A stretch of 64,000 nt of DNA from Prostheceraeus crozeri (taxonomy: Eukaryota; Platyhelminthes; Polycladida; Euryleptidae). Positions within the stretch are counted from its first letter, which is position 1. Every line of letters starts with the position of its first letter. Positions 20,631-30,720 of the stretch are shown piece after piece. The stretch is from positions 310,001 through 374,000 of the forward strand of contig CAJQUW010008924.1 of assembly GCA_907163375.1 (NCBI GenBank). The letters are read 5' to 3'. The translations under genes were made by a program, and so were the position numbers. The notes beneath the pieces were generated by a model. The model was not told the origin of the DNA. It searched no databases and was given only the letters and a program-made list of their open reading frames with translations.

Positions 20631-20781
20631 CTATCTATTGAGCGAGAATCCCATCTTTATGTCAAAATAAAAACGAGACAGTCTGTACATGATATGTTAT
20701 TGAATGAAAGACATTTCATCACAGTCACACATAGTTAATACTGATGGTAGCAGAAAACAAAGTTTTTATGACTCACGTCAC

Positions 20782-20856
20782 CGGAGAAAACAAAGTCACT
20801 GATATGCAGGGAGAAAACAAAGTCACTCATGTGCAGGGAGAAAACAACGTCAGGAA
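20782..20856 (+). repeat. Three copies of a 28-bp unit (GGAGAAAACAAAGTCA)
   Basis: GGAGAAAACAAAGTCA recurs at 20782, 20810 and 20838 with GATATGCAG/CATGTGCAG linkers. A fourth decayed copy may lie near 20752. Mirrored at about 23677-23751. Function unknown; it lies downstream of the polymerase fragment. Confidence 0.7.
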
Positions 20857-20999
20857 AAACCAGTTGATATGTAAGTTATGATATGAAGTGATCAGGAGTT
20901 GGACGCATGTTACAAGGCACTCACTCACAACACCCCATAGAAAACGCCATGGAGCGAAAAAGCAAAACATCAACCACAATAGAGAGGAAGCATTCATCA

Positions 21000-22304
21000 T
21001 CAGACATCGCCGGACGGAGGAGGAGAAAGTTTCTGTCTCTTGGGTGGAGGTAGATGAGTGTCTGGATGGCCGTACGGTAATGAGTGATTAGGACTCATCC
21101 AGCTTCGCTTGTCTTCCCAAGCTGAGAGACCTCGTTTCCTAAACGTCGTTGTTCTGACTTGATGCGACTGTGATTTTAAAATGGTCATTTCTACTTTTTT
21201 AATTTTAAGAGAATCTAAGGCATCTTGATAGCCCCTATGTGTCATTTTTCTAACGATTGACTTCGAGATGCCTTTCGCCCGTTTTATAGAAAGCTCTGAG
21301 GATTTTAGCTTCATGGAGTACATCTTGGGGCGAAGCAAGATCATCTCCTCTATCTGTTTGCCGGCACACTCATCCTTGAAGCAGCCAAGCTTCGCTTTAT
21401 TTGAGGTAGAGTAAAGCGGATGGTCAGTGGGATAGTTGGAACTATCAAACTTGGGTGCTAAATATTTTAAAATGTCTTCCTGCTTGACTTGGCTCGTGGT
21501 TGTCAAAGCTAGGAAGAAGCTGTCTGTATCACCTCCTACTAATTCCACACGTTGGAGAAGTGGACATGTCTTAAAAGTGTGGTAAAATAACTTGTACATT
21601 TCTAACTTGGAGTGATCTAAGACAGCTTGACCGACATAAATGGGCTTACAAAGTTCTGCTTTAGATTTTAACATTTTAAAACCAGTGATGTCTGCGGAAA
21701 TGACATCATGGTGGCAAAACAACGGCGAGCGACATAACTTCATACTTGTTTCCGGATCAGTTGCGATGCGATAGTCCATGCGCTTTCTTACATCCTCCAT
21801 GCTTTTACCAAAGAGGGCATTATTCTTAAATTTAAAGAAGTCCTTTTCGAAAGGATTCTTGGATTCAGCCCGTTTCTTACTATCAAATTCTATATGCGGT
21901 TTTAGAAAGGGCTTCTGCCTAAGTTGGATAGCGCAATGTACTTTGTCAAGTTGCATCCCCATACCTAGATAGAATTTGAGGATAGAATAGTGCACGATGT
22001 ATTGCTGCTTGTTCAATTGGGTGAGCAACAACTTCCTAGTGGCTTTATATTTTAAGTCATTTTCCGCCTCATATTTCTTATTGTGTTCTTCCATAAAGGG
22101 AGAGAACATATCTGGACTGACTATGCCAGATTCGGGTGCGAGAGGAAAATCAACGGTCCTATTCTTAATACAGTCTTGATAGATAAGGTCGACTTCAAAT
22201 AAATAACCTATGTCGGCCTCATCTCCCAGTGCCATAATGTGTGCTGGATTGGAGAAGTGTTCAATGTCATGGGGCTCTACCCATTGGAAGTCAGACTGTG
22301 GCAC
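21000..22304 (-). CDS. DNA polymerase B, C-terminal part (left copy)
   Basis: About 430 residues of a Polinton protein-primed family B polymerase, starting downstream of motif A. Visible: GDEADIGYLFEVDL; the palm segment KNPFEKDFFKFKNNALFGKS, equivalent to motif B (Kx3NxxFGK); QAVLDHSKLEMYKLFYH; motif C GGDTDSFF; then a thumb-like end KRGLSAWEDKRSW and the SGDV C-terminus. The second Polinton polymerase ends with a very similar sequence. The frame continues through the palindrome spacer but has no sequence for the exonuclease, TPR1 or motif A regions, so this is a fragment and not a working enzyme. The first codons cross the spacer into the right arm. Confidence 0.88.
   Translation of the reverse strand: MPQSDFQWVEPHDIEHFSNPAHIMALGDEADIGYLFEVDLIYQDCIKNRTVDFPLAPESGIVSPDMFSPFMEEHNKKYEAENDLKYKATRKLLLTQLNKQQYIVHYSILKFYLGMGMQLDKVHCAIQLRQKPFLKPHIEFDSKKRAESKNPFEKDFFKFKNNALFGKSMEDVRKRMDYRIATDPETSMKLCRSPLFCHHDVISADITGFKMLKSKAELCKPIYVGQAVLDHSKLEMYKLFYHTFKTCPLLQRVELVGGDTDSFFLALTTTSQVKQEDILKYLAPKFDSSNYPTDHPLYSTSNKAKLGCFKDECAGKQIEEMILLRPKMYSMKLKSSELSIKRAKGISKSIVRKMTHRGYQDALDSLKIKKVEMTILKSQSHQVRTTTFRKRGLSAWEDKRSWMSPNHSLPYGHPDTHLPPPKRQKLSPPPSGDV
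22235..22298. other. Palindrome spacer (64 bp)
   Basis: This unique stretch separates the two arms. On the minus strand it continues the polymerase B reading frame of the left arm (residues like DFQWVEPHDIEHF). The left arm plus spacer is therefore ordinary polymerase sequence, and the right arm is the turned-back copy. The right arm resumes with TGGCACTGGG, the complement of the left arm's end. Confidence 0.88.
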
Positions 22305-22334
22305 TGGGAGATGAGGCCGACATAGGTTATTTAT

Positions 22335-23522
22335 TTGAAGTCGACCTCATCTATCCAGAATAGGACCGTTGATTTTCCTCTCGCACCCGAATCTGGCATA
22401 GTCAGTCCAGATATGTTCTCTCCCTTTATGGAAGAACACAATAAGAAATATGAGGCGGAAAATGACTTAAAATATAAAGCCACTAGGAAGTTGTTGCTCA
22501 CCCAATTGAACAAGCAGCAATACATCGTGCACTATTCTATCCTCAAATTCTATCTAGGTATGGGGATGCAACTTGACAAAGTACATTGCGCTATCCAACT
22601 TAGGCAGAAGCCCTTTCTAAAACCGCATATAGAATTTGATAGTAAGAAACGGGCTGAATCCAAGAATCCTTTCGAAAAGGACTTCTTTAAATTTAAGAAT
22701 AATGCCCTCTTTGGTAAAAGCATGGAGGATGTAAGAAAGCGCATGGACTATCGCATCGCAACTGATCCGGAAACAAGTATCAAGTTATGTCGCTCGCCGT
22801 TGTTTTGCCACCATGATGTCATTTCCGCAGACATCACTGGTTTTAAAATGTTAAAATCTAAAGCAGAACTTTGTAAGCCCATTTATGTCGGTCAAGCTGT
22901 CTTAGATCACTCCAAGTTAGAAATGTACAAGTTATTTTACCACACTTTTAAGACATGTCCACTTCTCCAACGTGTGGAATTAGTAGGAGGTGATACAGAC
23001 AGCTTCTTCCTAGCTTTGACAACCACGAGCCAAGTCAAGCAGGAAGACATTTTAAAATATTTAGCACCCAAGTTTGATAGTTCCAACTATCCCACTGACC
23101 ATCCGCTTTACTCTACCTCAAATAAAGCGAAGCTTGGCTGCTTCAAGGATGAGTGTGCCGGCAAACAGATAGAGGAGATGATCTTGCTTCGCCCCAAGAT
23201 GTACTCCATGAAGCTAAAATCCTCAGAGCTTTCTATAAAACGGGCGAAAGGCATCTCGAAGTCAATCGTTAGAAAAATGACACATAGGGGCTATCAAGAT
23301 GCCTTAGATTCTCTTAAAATTAAAAAAGTAGAAATGACCATTTTAAAATCACAGTCGCATCAAGTCAGAACAACGACGTTTAGGAAACGAGGTCTCTCAG
23401 CTTGGGAAGACAAGCGAAGCTGGATGAGTCCTAATCACTCATTACCGTACGGCCATCCAGACACTCATCTACCTCCACCCAAGAGACAGAAACTTTCTCC
23501 TCCTCCGTCCGGCGATGTCTGA
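22335..23522 (+). CDS. DNA polymerase B, C-terminal part (right copy)
   Basis: Mirror copy of the 21000-22304 fragment with the same motif B and C blocks and the same C-terminus; only one residue difference was noticed over the shared ~380 residues. The first few residues come from the fold-back junction and are not polymerase. Like its twin it starts downstream of motif A, so it cannot be a full enzyme. Confidence 0.88.
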   Translation: MKSTSSIQNRTVDFPLAPESGIVSPDMFSPFMEEHNKKYEAENDLKYKATRKLLLTQLNKQQYIVHYSILKFYLGMGMQLDKVHCAIQLRQKPFLKPHIEFDSKKRAESKNPFEKDFFKFKNNALFGKSMEDVRKRMDYRIATDPETSIKLCRSPLFCHHDVISADITGFKMLKSKAELCKPIYVGQAVLDHSKLEMYKLFYHTFKTCPLLQRVELVGGDTDSFFLALTTTSQVKQEDILKYLAPKFDSSNYPTDHPLYSTSNKAKLGCFKDECAGKQIEEMILLRPKMYSMKLKSSELSIKRAKGISKSIVRKMTHRGYQDALDSLKIKKVEMTILKSQSHQVRTTTFRKRGLSAWEDKRSWMSPNHSLPYGHPDTHLPPPKRQKLSPPPSGDV

Positions 23523-23929
23523 TGATGAATGCTTCCTCTCTATTGTGGTTGATGTTTTGCTTTTTCGCTCCATGGCGTTTTCTATGGGGTGTTGTGAGTG
23601 AGTGCCTTGTAACATGCGTCCAACTCCTGATCACTTCATATCATAACTTACATATCAACTGGTTTTTCCTGACGTTGTTTTCTCCCTGCACATGAGTGAC
23701 TTTGTTTTCTCCCTGCATATCAGTGACTTTGTTTTCTCCGGTGACGTGAGTCATAAAAACTTTGTTTTCTGCTACCATCAGTATTAACTATGTGTGACTG
23801 TGATGAAATGTCTTTCATTCAATAACATATCATGTACAGACTGTCTCGTTTTTATTTTGACATAAAGATGGGATTCTCGCTCAATAGATAGAAGTAAAAG
23901 TTTTGATCATTTTATAAGATGGGTAGGGT

Positions 23930-24450
23930 TAGAAATAAAGTTGATGATTGTAAAGTTACATATCACTGTTTGTAAGATAGGCGAAATATAAAATGAAGTC
24001 ATAACCAAGTTAGTGTTTGTAAAGCTAGAAATAAAGTTGATGTTTGTAAAGTTAGAAATTAAGTTGATGATTGTAAAGTTATAACCATATCACTGTTTGT
24101 AAGATAGGTGAAATGTAAATGAAGTCAGAATCACTTCACTGTTTGCAAAGTTAGAAATAAAGTTGACGTTTGTAAAGTTAGAAATAAAGTTATCACCATG
24201 TCGCTGTTTGTAAGATAGGTGAAATGTAAATGAAGTCAGAATCCGTTCACTGTTTGTAAAGTTAGAAATAAAGTTGACGTTTGTAAAGTTAGAAATAATG
24301 TTGATGATTTTTAAGTTTGAATTAATGTTAAAATCATTTCACTGTTTGTACAGTTTGTAAGATAAGTGAAATATAAAATGAAGTCATAAGTATTTCACTA
24401 TTTGCAAGATAGGTAAAGTATAAAATAAAGTCAAAACCATGTTAGAGTTT
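23930..24450. repeat. AT-rich minisatellite (right)
   Basis: Counterpart of 20180-20630, with an additional stretch of the same units around 24180-24260. Confidence 0.75.
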
Positions 24451-24524
24451 GTAAGTTGACATCCTCACCAACGCATGTAACATCATGACAATTTCTTCGG
24501 CTTAGGAAACATCAACCACTTTGC

Positions 24525-24785
24525 TGACTCATGTCTATAAATAGCTCTGACTCATGAAGGGGTAAAGCGCCAGTCATACGAATCTAATCAGTCTTGTTCA
24601 ACTTTTTCACCGACACGTGTGTGGGCGTGTCATTCAACATCGATGGCGCCTCACGTCAGACAGCATGACCTTTTCACCGACAAGTGTGTGGACATCCTTT
24701 CATGTCTATAAATAGCGCTGACTCATCATAAAGCGAAGAACCTTGTTGATGACCTTTTCACTGACAAATGTGTGAGCGATAGTTC
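24525..24785 (-). promoter_or_regulatory. Promoter-like repeat cluster (right)
   Basis: Mirror image of 19825-20120 with the same TGACTCA, TATAAATA and TTTTCACCGACA-type repeats. Confidence 0.5.
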
Positions 24786-24800
24786 ATTGCGATGACTCAT

Positions 24801-25358
24801 TCAAAACACATCATGTGATTGACACGATTCTATTAACTGTGACTCATACAGATAACGCATTAGAGATTTAACAATGTCAGCTACTTTACTGATATCACGT
24901 AAACCAGTCATGATACAATGTCCGTTGTGAAACACTGCAATATGTACAGGATGCCACTTCCGAATCAGAGCAGCAGGAAAGAGTTCAGTTTCATAAAATA
25001 TACAATGTTTACTGGTTTTAATGTTGGCTAGATTCACTAACCTCTTCAATTGAACAGACACTACTATATTCTTCAATGTCAGGGGACTGAGGCGGAGATG
25101 AGGCATGAGTGTTCGCATTTTCTTGACGACTTCGTAACACATGGACTGCATCACGAAATGAGAAAGGTTTCCTAGGACTTGGATTTTGCCACAGCGAAAG
25201 ATTTGAAGATTTCGACCGTTGCTCATGCGAATGACCAACATTTGTGGACGACTGCGATGATAGACTGAATCGGGAAGATGGGTATGCAACTGTTCTAAAT
25301 CGATGTCTCTTCTGAGATTCATTTCGCGCATGGCGTTGATGATGCGGATGGGGAGCAT
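24801..25358 (-). CDS. TATA-binding-protein-like protein (right copy)
   Basis: 185 residues, the same TBP-like two-repeat protein as at 19275, with YETELFPAALIRKWHPVHI and the GHCIMTGL variant. It has one internal substitution and a slightly different C-terminus relative to the left copy. Its TATA box is at 25394-25401. Both copies are open, so the element had two promoter-bearing copies of this gene. Confidence 0.72.
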   Translation of the reverse strand: MLPIRIINAMREMNLRRDIDLEQLHTHLPDSVYHRSRPQMLVIRMSNGRNLQIFRCGKIQVLGNLSHFVMQSMCYEVVKKMRTLMPHLRLSPLTLKNIVVSVQLKRLVNLANIKTSKHCIFYETELFPAALIRKWHPVHIAVFHNGHCIMTGLRDISKVADIVKSLMRYLYESQLIESCQSHDVF

Positions 25359-25647
25359 GACTCACAAATGACATGAGGGTTGAGTGAACTTCCCTTTTAT
25401 ACTTTTCCCATGAGGGTTTTGGAATCACAATGTAGCAGTGATCATTATGTAGAATTATCTCTTGAATGCGAATAAATACAATGCCGTCTCCTACGTTAAT
25501 GACACGACAAGACTTGGATAGGATAGCGCGATGCAACCTTCGCAGATGAAAGCGTTCTAGAGTTATCTGAAGTTGACGTTTCGTATCATGAAATGTAACA
25601 CACTGACTTTTCCATGATACATGGAGCCATGCTGATAATTTCCACAT
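25330..25647 (-). CDS. Small protein upstream of the TBP-like gene (right copy)
   Basis: Identical in translation to the left copy starting at 18986. The same overlap with the TBP-like frame applies, so only the N-terminal ~100 residues are annotated. Confidence 0.45.
25394..25401 (-). promoter_or_regulatory. TATA box of the right TBP-like gene
   Basis: Mirror of 19232-19239. Confidence 0.6.
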
Positions 25648-25998
25648 GATTACAACCTGAGTGATCCTGAGTGAGGAAGGGTATGCCTAAGAAAGAAGGA
25701 GAGAGAGTCATGTTCATGTGTGGCATGGTGAGTGTGCATTTGCTTTCTTGATACGGTGGCCGTTAGGCCGTGGTCTCATAAAGACCGATGGTGCGTTCTC
25801 AGTGTGTGGAGAGTGTTACTGTAGTTGATCATCATCAACATGGACATAATTTTTAAAGGTGATGGAGACAAGATAGGGATTCAACGTAAACAACCTTCCG
25901 TCCCTGCGCGGACCCATGTAGATGGTTTGAATTTTAATTTCGAAGGAGTAGAATCATTTTCCCAAAATGGGGAGTGGTTTGCAATTGAGTAAGTCGAA

Positions 25999-26382
25999 TT
26001 AGCTGCCCTCCTTTTCATGGATGATGAGACAGTGTCTATCCATATGCACATACATGTATCGTCTTTCCATGATGGGAACTTGTGGCCGCTTCCCATTGTG
26101 TCGAACAATTTCTTTGGGAATGGTGAGATTTTTTTTCAGTAATGTTTCAAGAGTATTGAATTGTAACCGTGTCCAATAGTCTAACGGCACACACATGGCC
26201 AGTCCATACTTTGTTGACATAACCTTTAGATAATCTATCCGATGACTTGGAGTTTTTATGGTCACGGCTTCTCCATGATGAGTTATCTTTTGATTGAAAG
26301 CATTTTTACCCGATGCTAAAGTAAGGGAGTTCAGTGTACCCAGTGCGAGAGCAGAGGAGTTGATGTCTTCGAGAAACTGCAT
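25999..26382 (-). CDS. U1-family paralog (right copy)
   Basis: Mirror of the 18251 gene, 127 residues, with two substitutions (E to K and W to R) relative to the left copy. Its TATA box is at 26428-26434. The family's C-terminal block lies beyond the stop, to about 25815, as on the left, so that feature predates the palindrome. Confidence 0.55.
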   Translation of the reverse strand: MQFLEDINSSALALGTLNSLTLASGKNAFNQKITHHGEAVTIKTPSHRIDYLKVMSTKYGLAMCVPLDYWTRLQFNTLETLLKKNLTIPKEIVRHNGKRPQVPIMERRYMYVHMDRHCLIIHEKEGS

Positions 26383-26427
26383 GGTTAGCGCAAGGACGGA
26401 AATGATTGCCATGATCTCAGTCGTCCG

Positions 26428-26434
26428 CTTTATA
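26428..26434 (-). promoter_or_regulatory. TATA box of the right U1 paralog
   Basis: Mirror of 18199-18205. Confidence 0.6.
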
Positions 26435-26711
26435 AGCAGACCTAGCTCCAATCACATACGTTTCCCTTTTCCCGTTTTCCCTGTCTTTGTTATGTGACAA
26501 AGAGTTATCGCACGTGAACTTTTGACTGCGTGGATGGAAACCTTTCCTTTTACAAAGTCGTTCTAGTCTTCACAAAGACTTGAGTGACACGCCCCTTTTC
26601 TCGAACAAAGACGCTTTCATTTATCTAACAAAGCGCAATGACTCATGTTGCTCTATACACCATTACAGAATACTCAGTGAAAAAAAATCTTTATTGCATC
26701 TACACAATGTG

Positions 26712-27017
26712 TCAACGATCAAACAAAGTCGTGGATGTAAACACACTCATTTGAATCATGATATATTGAACAACGTATGCATTTCCTTCCATCGTCTCTT
26801 CCATTTTCTCCATAATTTTCTCCGTATGTCGTGCATAAGATAGGTCACTAAGAGTAGTCCATTCTGAGCAATAGAATTCAAAACGAAGTGGCTTTTGCAA
26901 ATCTTTCAACTCTATATAAGCAATGAGTCTACCCTTCACATCTTCAGGTTGTAAACTCTCTATTAATCTTTTGAAGAGAGGAAGACTTTCAGTTGCTGCC
27001 ACTTTCATATCATTCAT
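26712..27017 (-). CDS. Paralog of the 15378/29766 protein (right copy)
   Basis: Translation identical to the left copy at 17617-17922, with the DVKGRL core. Confidence 0.6.
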   Translation of the reverse strand: MNDMKVAATESLPLFKRLIESLQPEDVKGRLIAYIELKDLQKPLRFEFYCSEWTTLSDLSYARHTEKIMEKMEETMEGNAYVVQYIMIQMSVFTSTTLFDR

Positions 27018-27292
27018 CTCTACTTCAAATGTAAGTTTCCAAGCTTGTAAAAATCCATCGAATCATTGTTTATCAAGAGTCAAATGACACATGTGGTTAC
27101 TTAAGGTACGATGCGCCATCATAAACGCTGTAACTATAGATTTCACATTGCTTCAATGACTTCCAGTATGAGTAAAACAGAAATAAAAATCATGTTCCAC
27201 TGTAAGTTTATTCAACACCAGACAAAATTCACAAGTACAGAATACACTTAATAAAATGATCATCATTCATTCACAAGGATTAAAAATTTTTT

Positions 27293-27862
27293 TTACATAG
27301 ACCCATGCTGTTGACAATAATATAGATACAGGTCATAAACGTCATAGAGACTACAATGCCAGCGTGAAGAGAGTTTTGCAATGTAGGTAGCTTTATTTCT
27401 AGTATTACAATGGGATGGTGGTTTGTACAGGTGATGCCTCTCACCGAAACATATTGCCCTGTAAAAAATCATTTCATCTCTAAACTTCTTTTGATCACAA
27501 TGCATATGATAGTCTTGTCTTACACGATCTACCCAACATGGTAAATATAAATTATCAATGTGCAACTGAAGTGTTGTTGCTTCTCGTTCAGAATCATTTC
27601 CTAATATTTTAACAATATGAAAACCTGACAGCCACCGTTTGAAATCACTTATCAAATACGTTTCATTTACAAATCCAATAAGAATCAAAATAGAAGGATC
27701 AAGTCCATGCACATGACGTCGTGACTATTCGTCTTTGTGTGGAGGACAGTAGGCAAATCTATGATATACACTAACAACAGTTTGGTCACTTTCTCTCATT
27801 GCAATAGCACTCAATTCCTGCATGGGTGTTCCCTCACTGTCTATGAAGATGACAACCTACAA
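27293..27862 (-). CDS. DEDDh (DnaQ-like) exonuclease-like region, right arm only
   Basis: Right after a 3' splice site the minus strand encodes VVIFIDSEGTPMQELSAIAM, a good DxE exonuclease motif I. It is followed by YHRFAYCPP and VHGLDPSIL, like the VHG segment of DnaQ enzymes, then ILGNDSERE near the expected motif II. Near the C-terminus comes HCSLYDVYDLYLYY, matching the HxxxxD motif III. The blocks occur in the family order. The zinc-ribbon block (27879-28030) lies just upstream and may belong to the same transcript. The left arm has only the first motif. Proofreading or end processing during element replication is the natural guess. It is a fossil part and I do not claim it is intact. 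Confidence 0.5.
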
Positions 27863-27878
27863 TATCAAAAAGACTTCA

Positions 27879-28027
27879 TTACAAAATAATACATTGAGCA
27901 GGAACTTTACAAGGATGTCTGTCCTTTACATAACAAAAGATACATACAACATTATGACAATGTTTTATTTGAACATAACGCGCAAGGCCGCGTTTTCCAC
28001 ATTCACTACATACTAACTGATTACAAT
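27879..28027 (-). CDS. Zinc-ribbon-like block (right copy)
   Basis: Mirror of 17118-17265 with the same CxxC...CxxC spacing. In this arm it directly precedes the exonuclease-like region. Confidence 0.45.
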
Positions 28028-28029
28028 AC

Positions 28030-28713
28030 TTAAGATTTCTCTTTGGTGGTAGCACCATCTTTCTTTGATGTGCGACGACGTTTAGGTTTAGTGACAGGTT
28101 CTTGACACTCTTTGACACAAGAATCAATGACTTTCTCAATGTGATCAAGTCCTGTTAACTCAGGTTGATGATGAATTTGAGCAATGCGCAAATTGAGAGA
28201 AATCAAATTACCGTCAGATTGATGAGGTCGCACATAAACAGCAGGTACCTCAATATGAAAGGAATAAAAGCCTGCACCTAACGATGACAATTCTGTTTCA
28301 ACTGACTGTTCAACTGTCACTCCTGAAGTGACTTTGCAATACTTGCTTTGTAAAATATAGCAGCGAGTGCCGCGATACAATGGTTTATAATAAGAAGTTT
28401 TCTTTTCTGGCCACAACTGTAATAGTTCAGTAGGAATAAGAGCCTTTTGCCTCACAACGTCTTCTAAAATGTCAAGCTGCTGACGCAACCAATTATCAAT
28501 AGGAATACTCAGGTTTTGACCGCAACGATTTACTTGCGTATCCACTTTTGGTAAGTATACCACCGGCGTTTGAAGATAGAGTCGAACACCGTTGTAGCGC
28601 ACTTGTTGTTTGTAGGTAGGATAGCCGTGAATTACCTTTTCAATTTTCGGATTCCACAGCTCGATATGTTGAGGATTCAGTGATGCAGCAGTTGGAGTAG
28701 GATTCATGGCCAT
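28030..28713 (-). CDS. U1-family protein (right copy)
   Basis: Mirror of 16431-17114, 227 residues, translation identical to the left copy, including the basic KPKRRRTSKK tail. The leader intron is conserved (donor at 29076, acceptor at 28720). Confidence 0.6.
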   Translation of the reverse strand: MAMNPTPTAASLNPQHIELWNPKIEKVIHGYPTYKQQVRYNGVRLYLQTPVVYLPKVDTQVNRCGQNLSIPIDNWLRQQLDILEDVVRQKALIPTELLQLWPEKKTSYYKPLYRGTRCYILQSKYCKVTSGVTVEQSVETELSSLGAGFYSFHIEVPAVYVRPHQSDGNLISLNLRIAQIHHQPELTGLDHIEKVIDSCVKECQEPVTKPKRRRTSKKDGATTKEKS

Positions 28714-28836
28714 GGCAGTCTGTAACGAAAGAACACCACTAAGTACATTCATGATCATCAGAGAAAAGAAAATTGTTAGCTTAGCAGTGACATATGAGGT
28801 GGTTCTTAAGGGGACCTTTTGGAGCGTTCACAGGAT

Positions 28837-29067
28837 TTAAAGCTTATCACCAAAGTCTAAGTCTTCGTCATCGTCCAGTAAATTAAATGTCTTGGGCTTA
28901 GGACCCGAATTGCGTTTCAATTCCCTAAAAGACTTAAACGTAAAGCGTCTAGGTGGTGGAGGCGGTGGTGGCGATGGTTCAACAAAATAAGCTTGTACAA
29001 TCATCGGCCACACATTCTCCTGCGTCTCTCTTCTAAAATGCTGGTAAGGTTTAGGCCAGACAGTCAT
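28837..29067 (-). CDS. Small proline-rich ORF in the predicted intron (right copy)
   Basis: Mirror of 16077-16307 with one substitution in the basic middle part. The same caution applies: it exists only in unspliced RNA. Confidence 0.4.
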   Translation of the reverse strand: MTVWPKPYQHFRRETQENVWPMIVQAYFVEPSPPPPPPPRRFTFKSFRELKRNSGPKPKTFNLLDDDEDLDFGDKL

Positions 29068-29196
29068 GACACTCACTTGTAAATTTGCAAACAGGATTGA
29101 TCAGACAAAGTTGAGAGGGGAGAATGGCTTCAGCAAGTCACACACACACTTTCCAAGTCAAGAGAATGAAATGAAGAGAAAATGAGGAGACGTCTG

Positions 29197-29204
29197 CTTT
29201 TATA
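29197..29204 (-). promoter_or_regulatory. TATA box of the right leader transcript
   Basis: Mirror of 15940-15947. Confidence 0.65.
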
Positions 29205-29343
29205 GTCTCCCGCGAATCCACATTTGACACTATGTGAGCGAATCAGAGACCTCCGTTTCTCCCCTGACTTCGTTGCGGCAGGGAAAAAGGAGGCACGCGG
29301 ACGACTGACTCATGAATGCTTTTCCCAAATCTTGTAGTCAAAT

Positions 29344-29766
29344 CTAGTTTAGCACATTGAGTTGAATATGAATGTGTTTTATGCGACATAAGAGCAAGTT
29401 GGATCCATGCTCATGAAATGAATCTAGTCGAGATGCAATTTTCGCCATGTGTCGCTGATAGAAATCTTTGGGATCATGTATCGTCTCTGCAGAATAGGAC
29501 GCAAAATGAAACACTACACGTTCACCTGCATGTTCATCAGTCACTTTCTCAAATTCAATCTCTGCAGCTAATCGTCCTTTCACATCTTTATTCATCAAAC
29601 TGTCCATGAGTTGTTGGAAAACGAAGTAACCTTTAGCGATATCAAATTCTAAGTCTGCCTTTTCATGATGAAAGGAGATGATGTAGTCCCTAATCACACC
29701 ACGAAGACTTTGTCGATGAAAACGTAGTGAACAAAATTCATTCGTAAACTTTACTGCTTCTGTCAT
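29344..29766 (-). CDS. Polymerase-associated protein (right copy)
   Basis: Mirror of 15378-15800, translation identical. Between it and the right end lie only the terminal tandem repeats. Confidence 0.65.
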   Translation of the reverse strand: MTEAVKFTNEFCSLRFHRQSLRGVIRDYIISFHHEKADLEFDIAKGYFVFQQLMDSLMNKDVKGRLAAEIEFEKVTDEHAGERVVFHFASYSAETIHDPKDFYQRHMAKIASRLDSFHEHGSNLLLCRIKHIHIQLNVLN

Positions 29767-30012
29767 CTTTCTTCCTTTCACTTCGGAGACATAGCATGAA
29801 GGACATTCAGGTGTAACATGACACGCTGATGCCAAATCTGGTCTCTGTTTTTCCGTCCGAGGCTTGCTTCACCCACTAGAGAGATTTTCGTAAACATTCT
29901 AACTCTGTCGTTTTTTCGTCAATGTCCCAAATTTTCAATAACGTCTCACCTCTAAACGAAGGCAGATACGAACAAGCCATGTTTTCTACTGAATTTGTCT
30001 CACTCCAAGGTT

Positions 30013-30720
30013 TCAAATGAGCTATAGCACGACTTTCTACGATGTCTACAACCAAAGTTGGAAGTTTGGCAGGAGGGGGGGGACGTCCTCAAAACTTTTT
30101 CTCTCCAACACCCGCCTTTTCCAACTCTGGCGTTTTCCTGCCATTTTCTTCCCTAAAGCCAGAAAAATTAGTCCAAACTTAGCTTTCAAATGAGCTATTG
30201 CACGACTTTCTACGATGTCTACAACCAAAGTTGGAAGATCGTTGCCGAGGGGTGGGGGTCAGCACTTTTTCTCTCTGATTGAGTTGGGAAGACGTTCCTA
30301 GACCCACAATTTCACGTACAGTCCGAATTTGCACTCCATTTTCCCATCCGAACACTCCTTCATGACGAATTCCGACCTTTCTCATCCCAAAACCTCCAAA
30401 ACCTGACTTTTTCAACTCTGACGTTTTGCTGCCATTTTCCTCCCTAAAGCCAGGAAAAGTGGACCAAACTGAGCTTTCCACTGCATTTTTCTCACTTTTA
30501 GCTTTCAAATGAGCTATTGCACGACTTTCTATGATGTCTACAACCAAAGTTGGAAGATCGTTGCCGAGGGGGGGCGGTCAGCACTTTTAATCTCCGATTG
30601 AGTTGGGAAGACGTTCCTAGACCCAAAAGTGGCCAAAACGTCCAAATCTGCACTCCATTTTCCCATCCGAACACTCCTTCATGACGAATTCCGACCTTTC
30701 TCATCCCAAAACCACCAAAA
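30013..30720 (-). repeat. Terminal tandem repeats, 319-bp unit (right)
   Basis: Mirror of the left blocks: a shortened inner unit, one complete unit (about 30185-30504) and a partial outer unit. The copy number is lower than on the left, showing that the two ends have changed independently since the palindrome formed. Confidence 0.85.

Larger units (their letters stand above)
9163..22234 (+). repeat. Left arm of the giant inverted repeat
   Basis: This arm pairs with 22299-30944. Without the inserted transposon (10236-14801) it is about 8.5 kb. Outer to inner it holds the C-rich terminus, 319-bp tandem repeats, the gene at 15378, a spliced-leader unit at 15940-17114, a zinc-ribbon block, and the genes at 17617, 18251, 18986 and 19275. 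Inside those lie a promoter-like repeat cluster, a minisatellite and the polymerase fragment. The innermost matched bases are CCCAGTGCCA ending at 22234. Confidence 0.92.
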
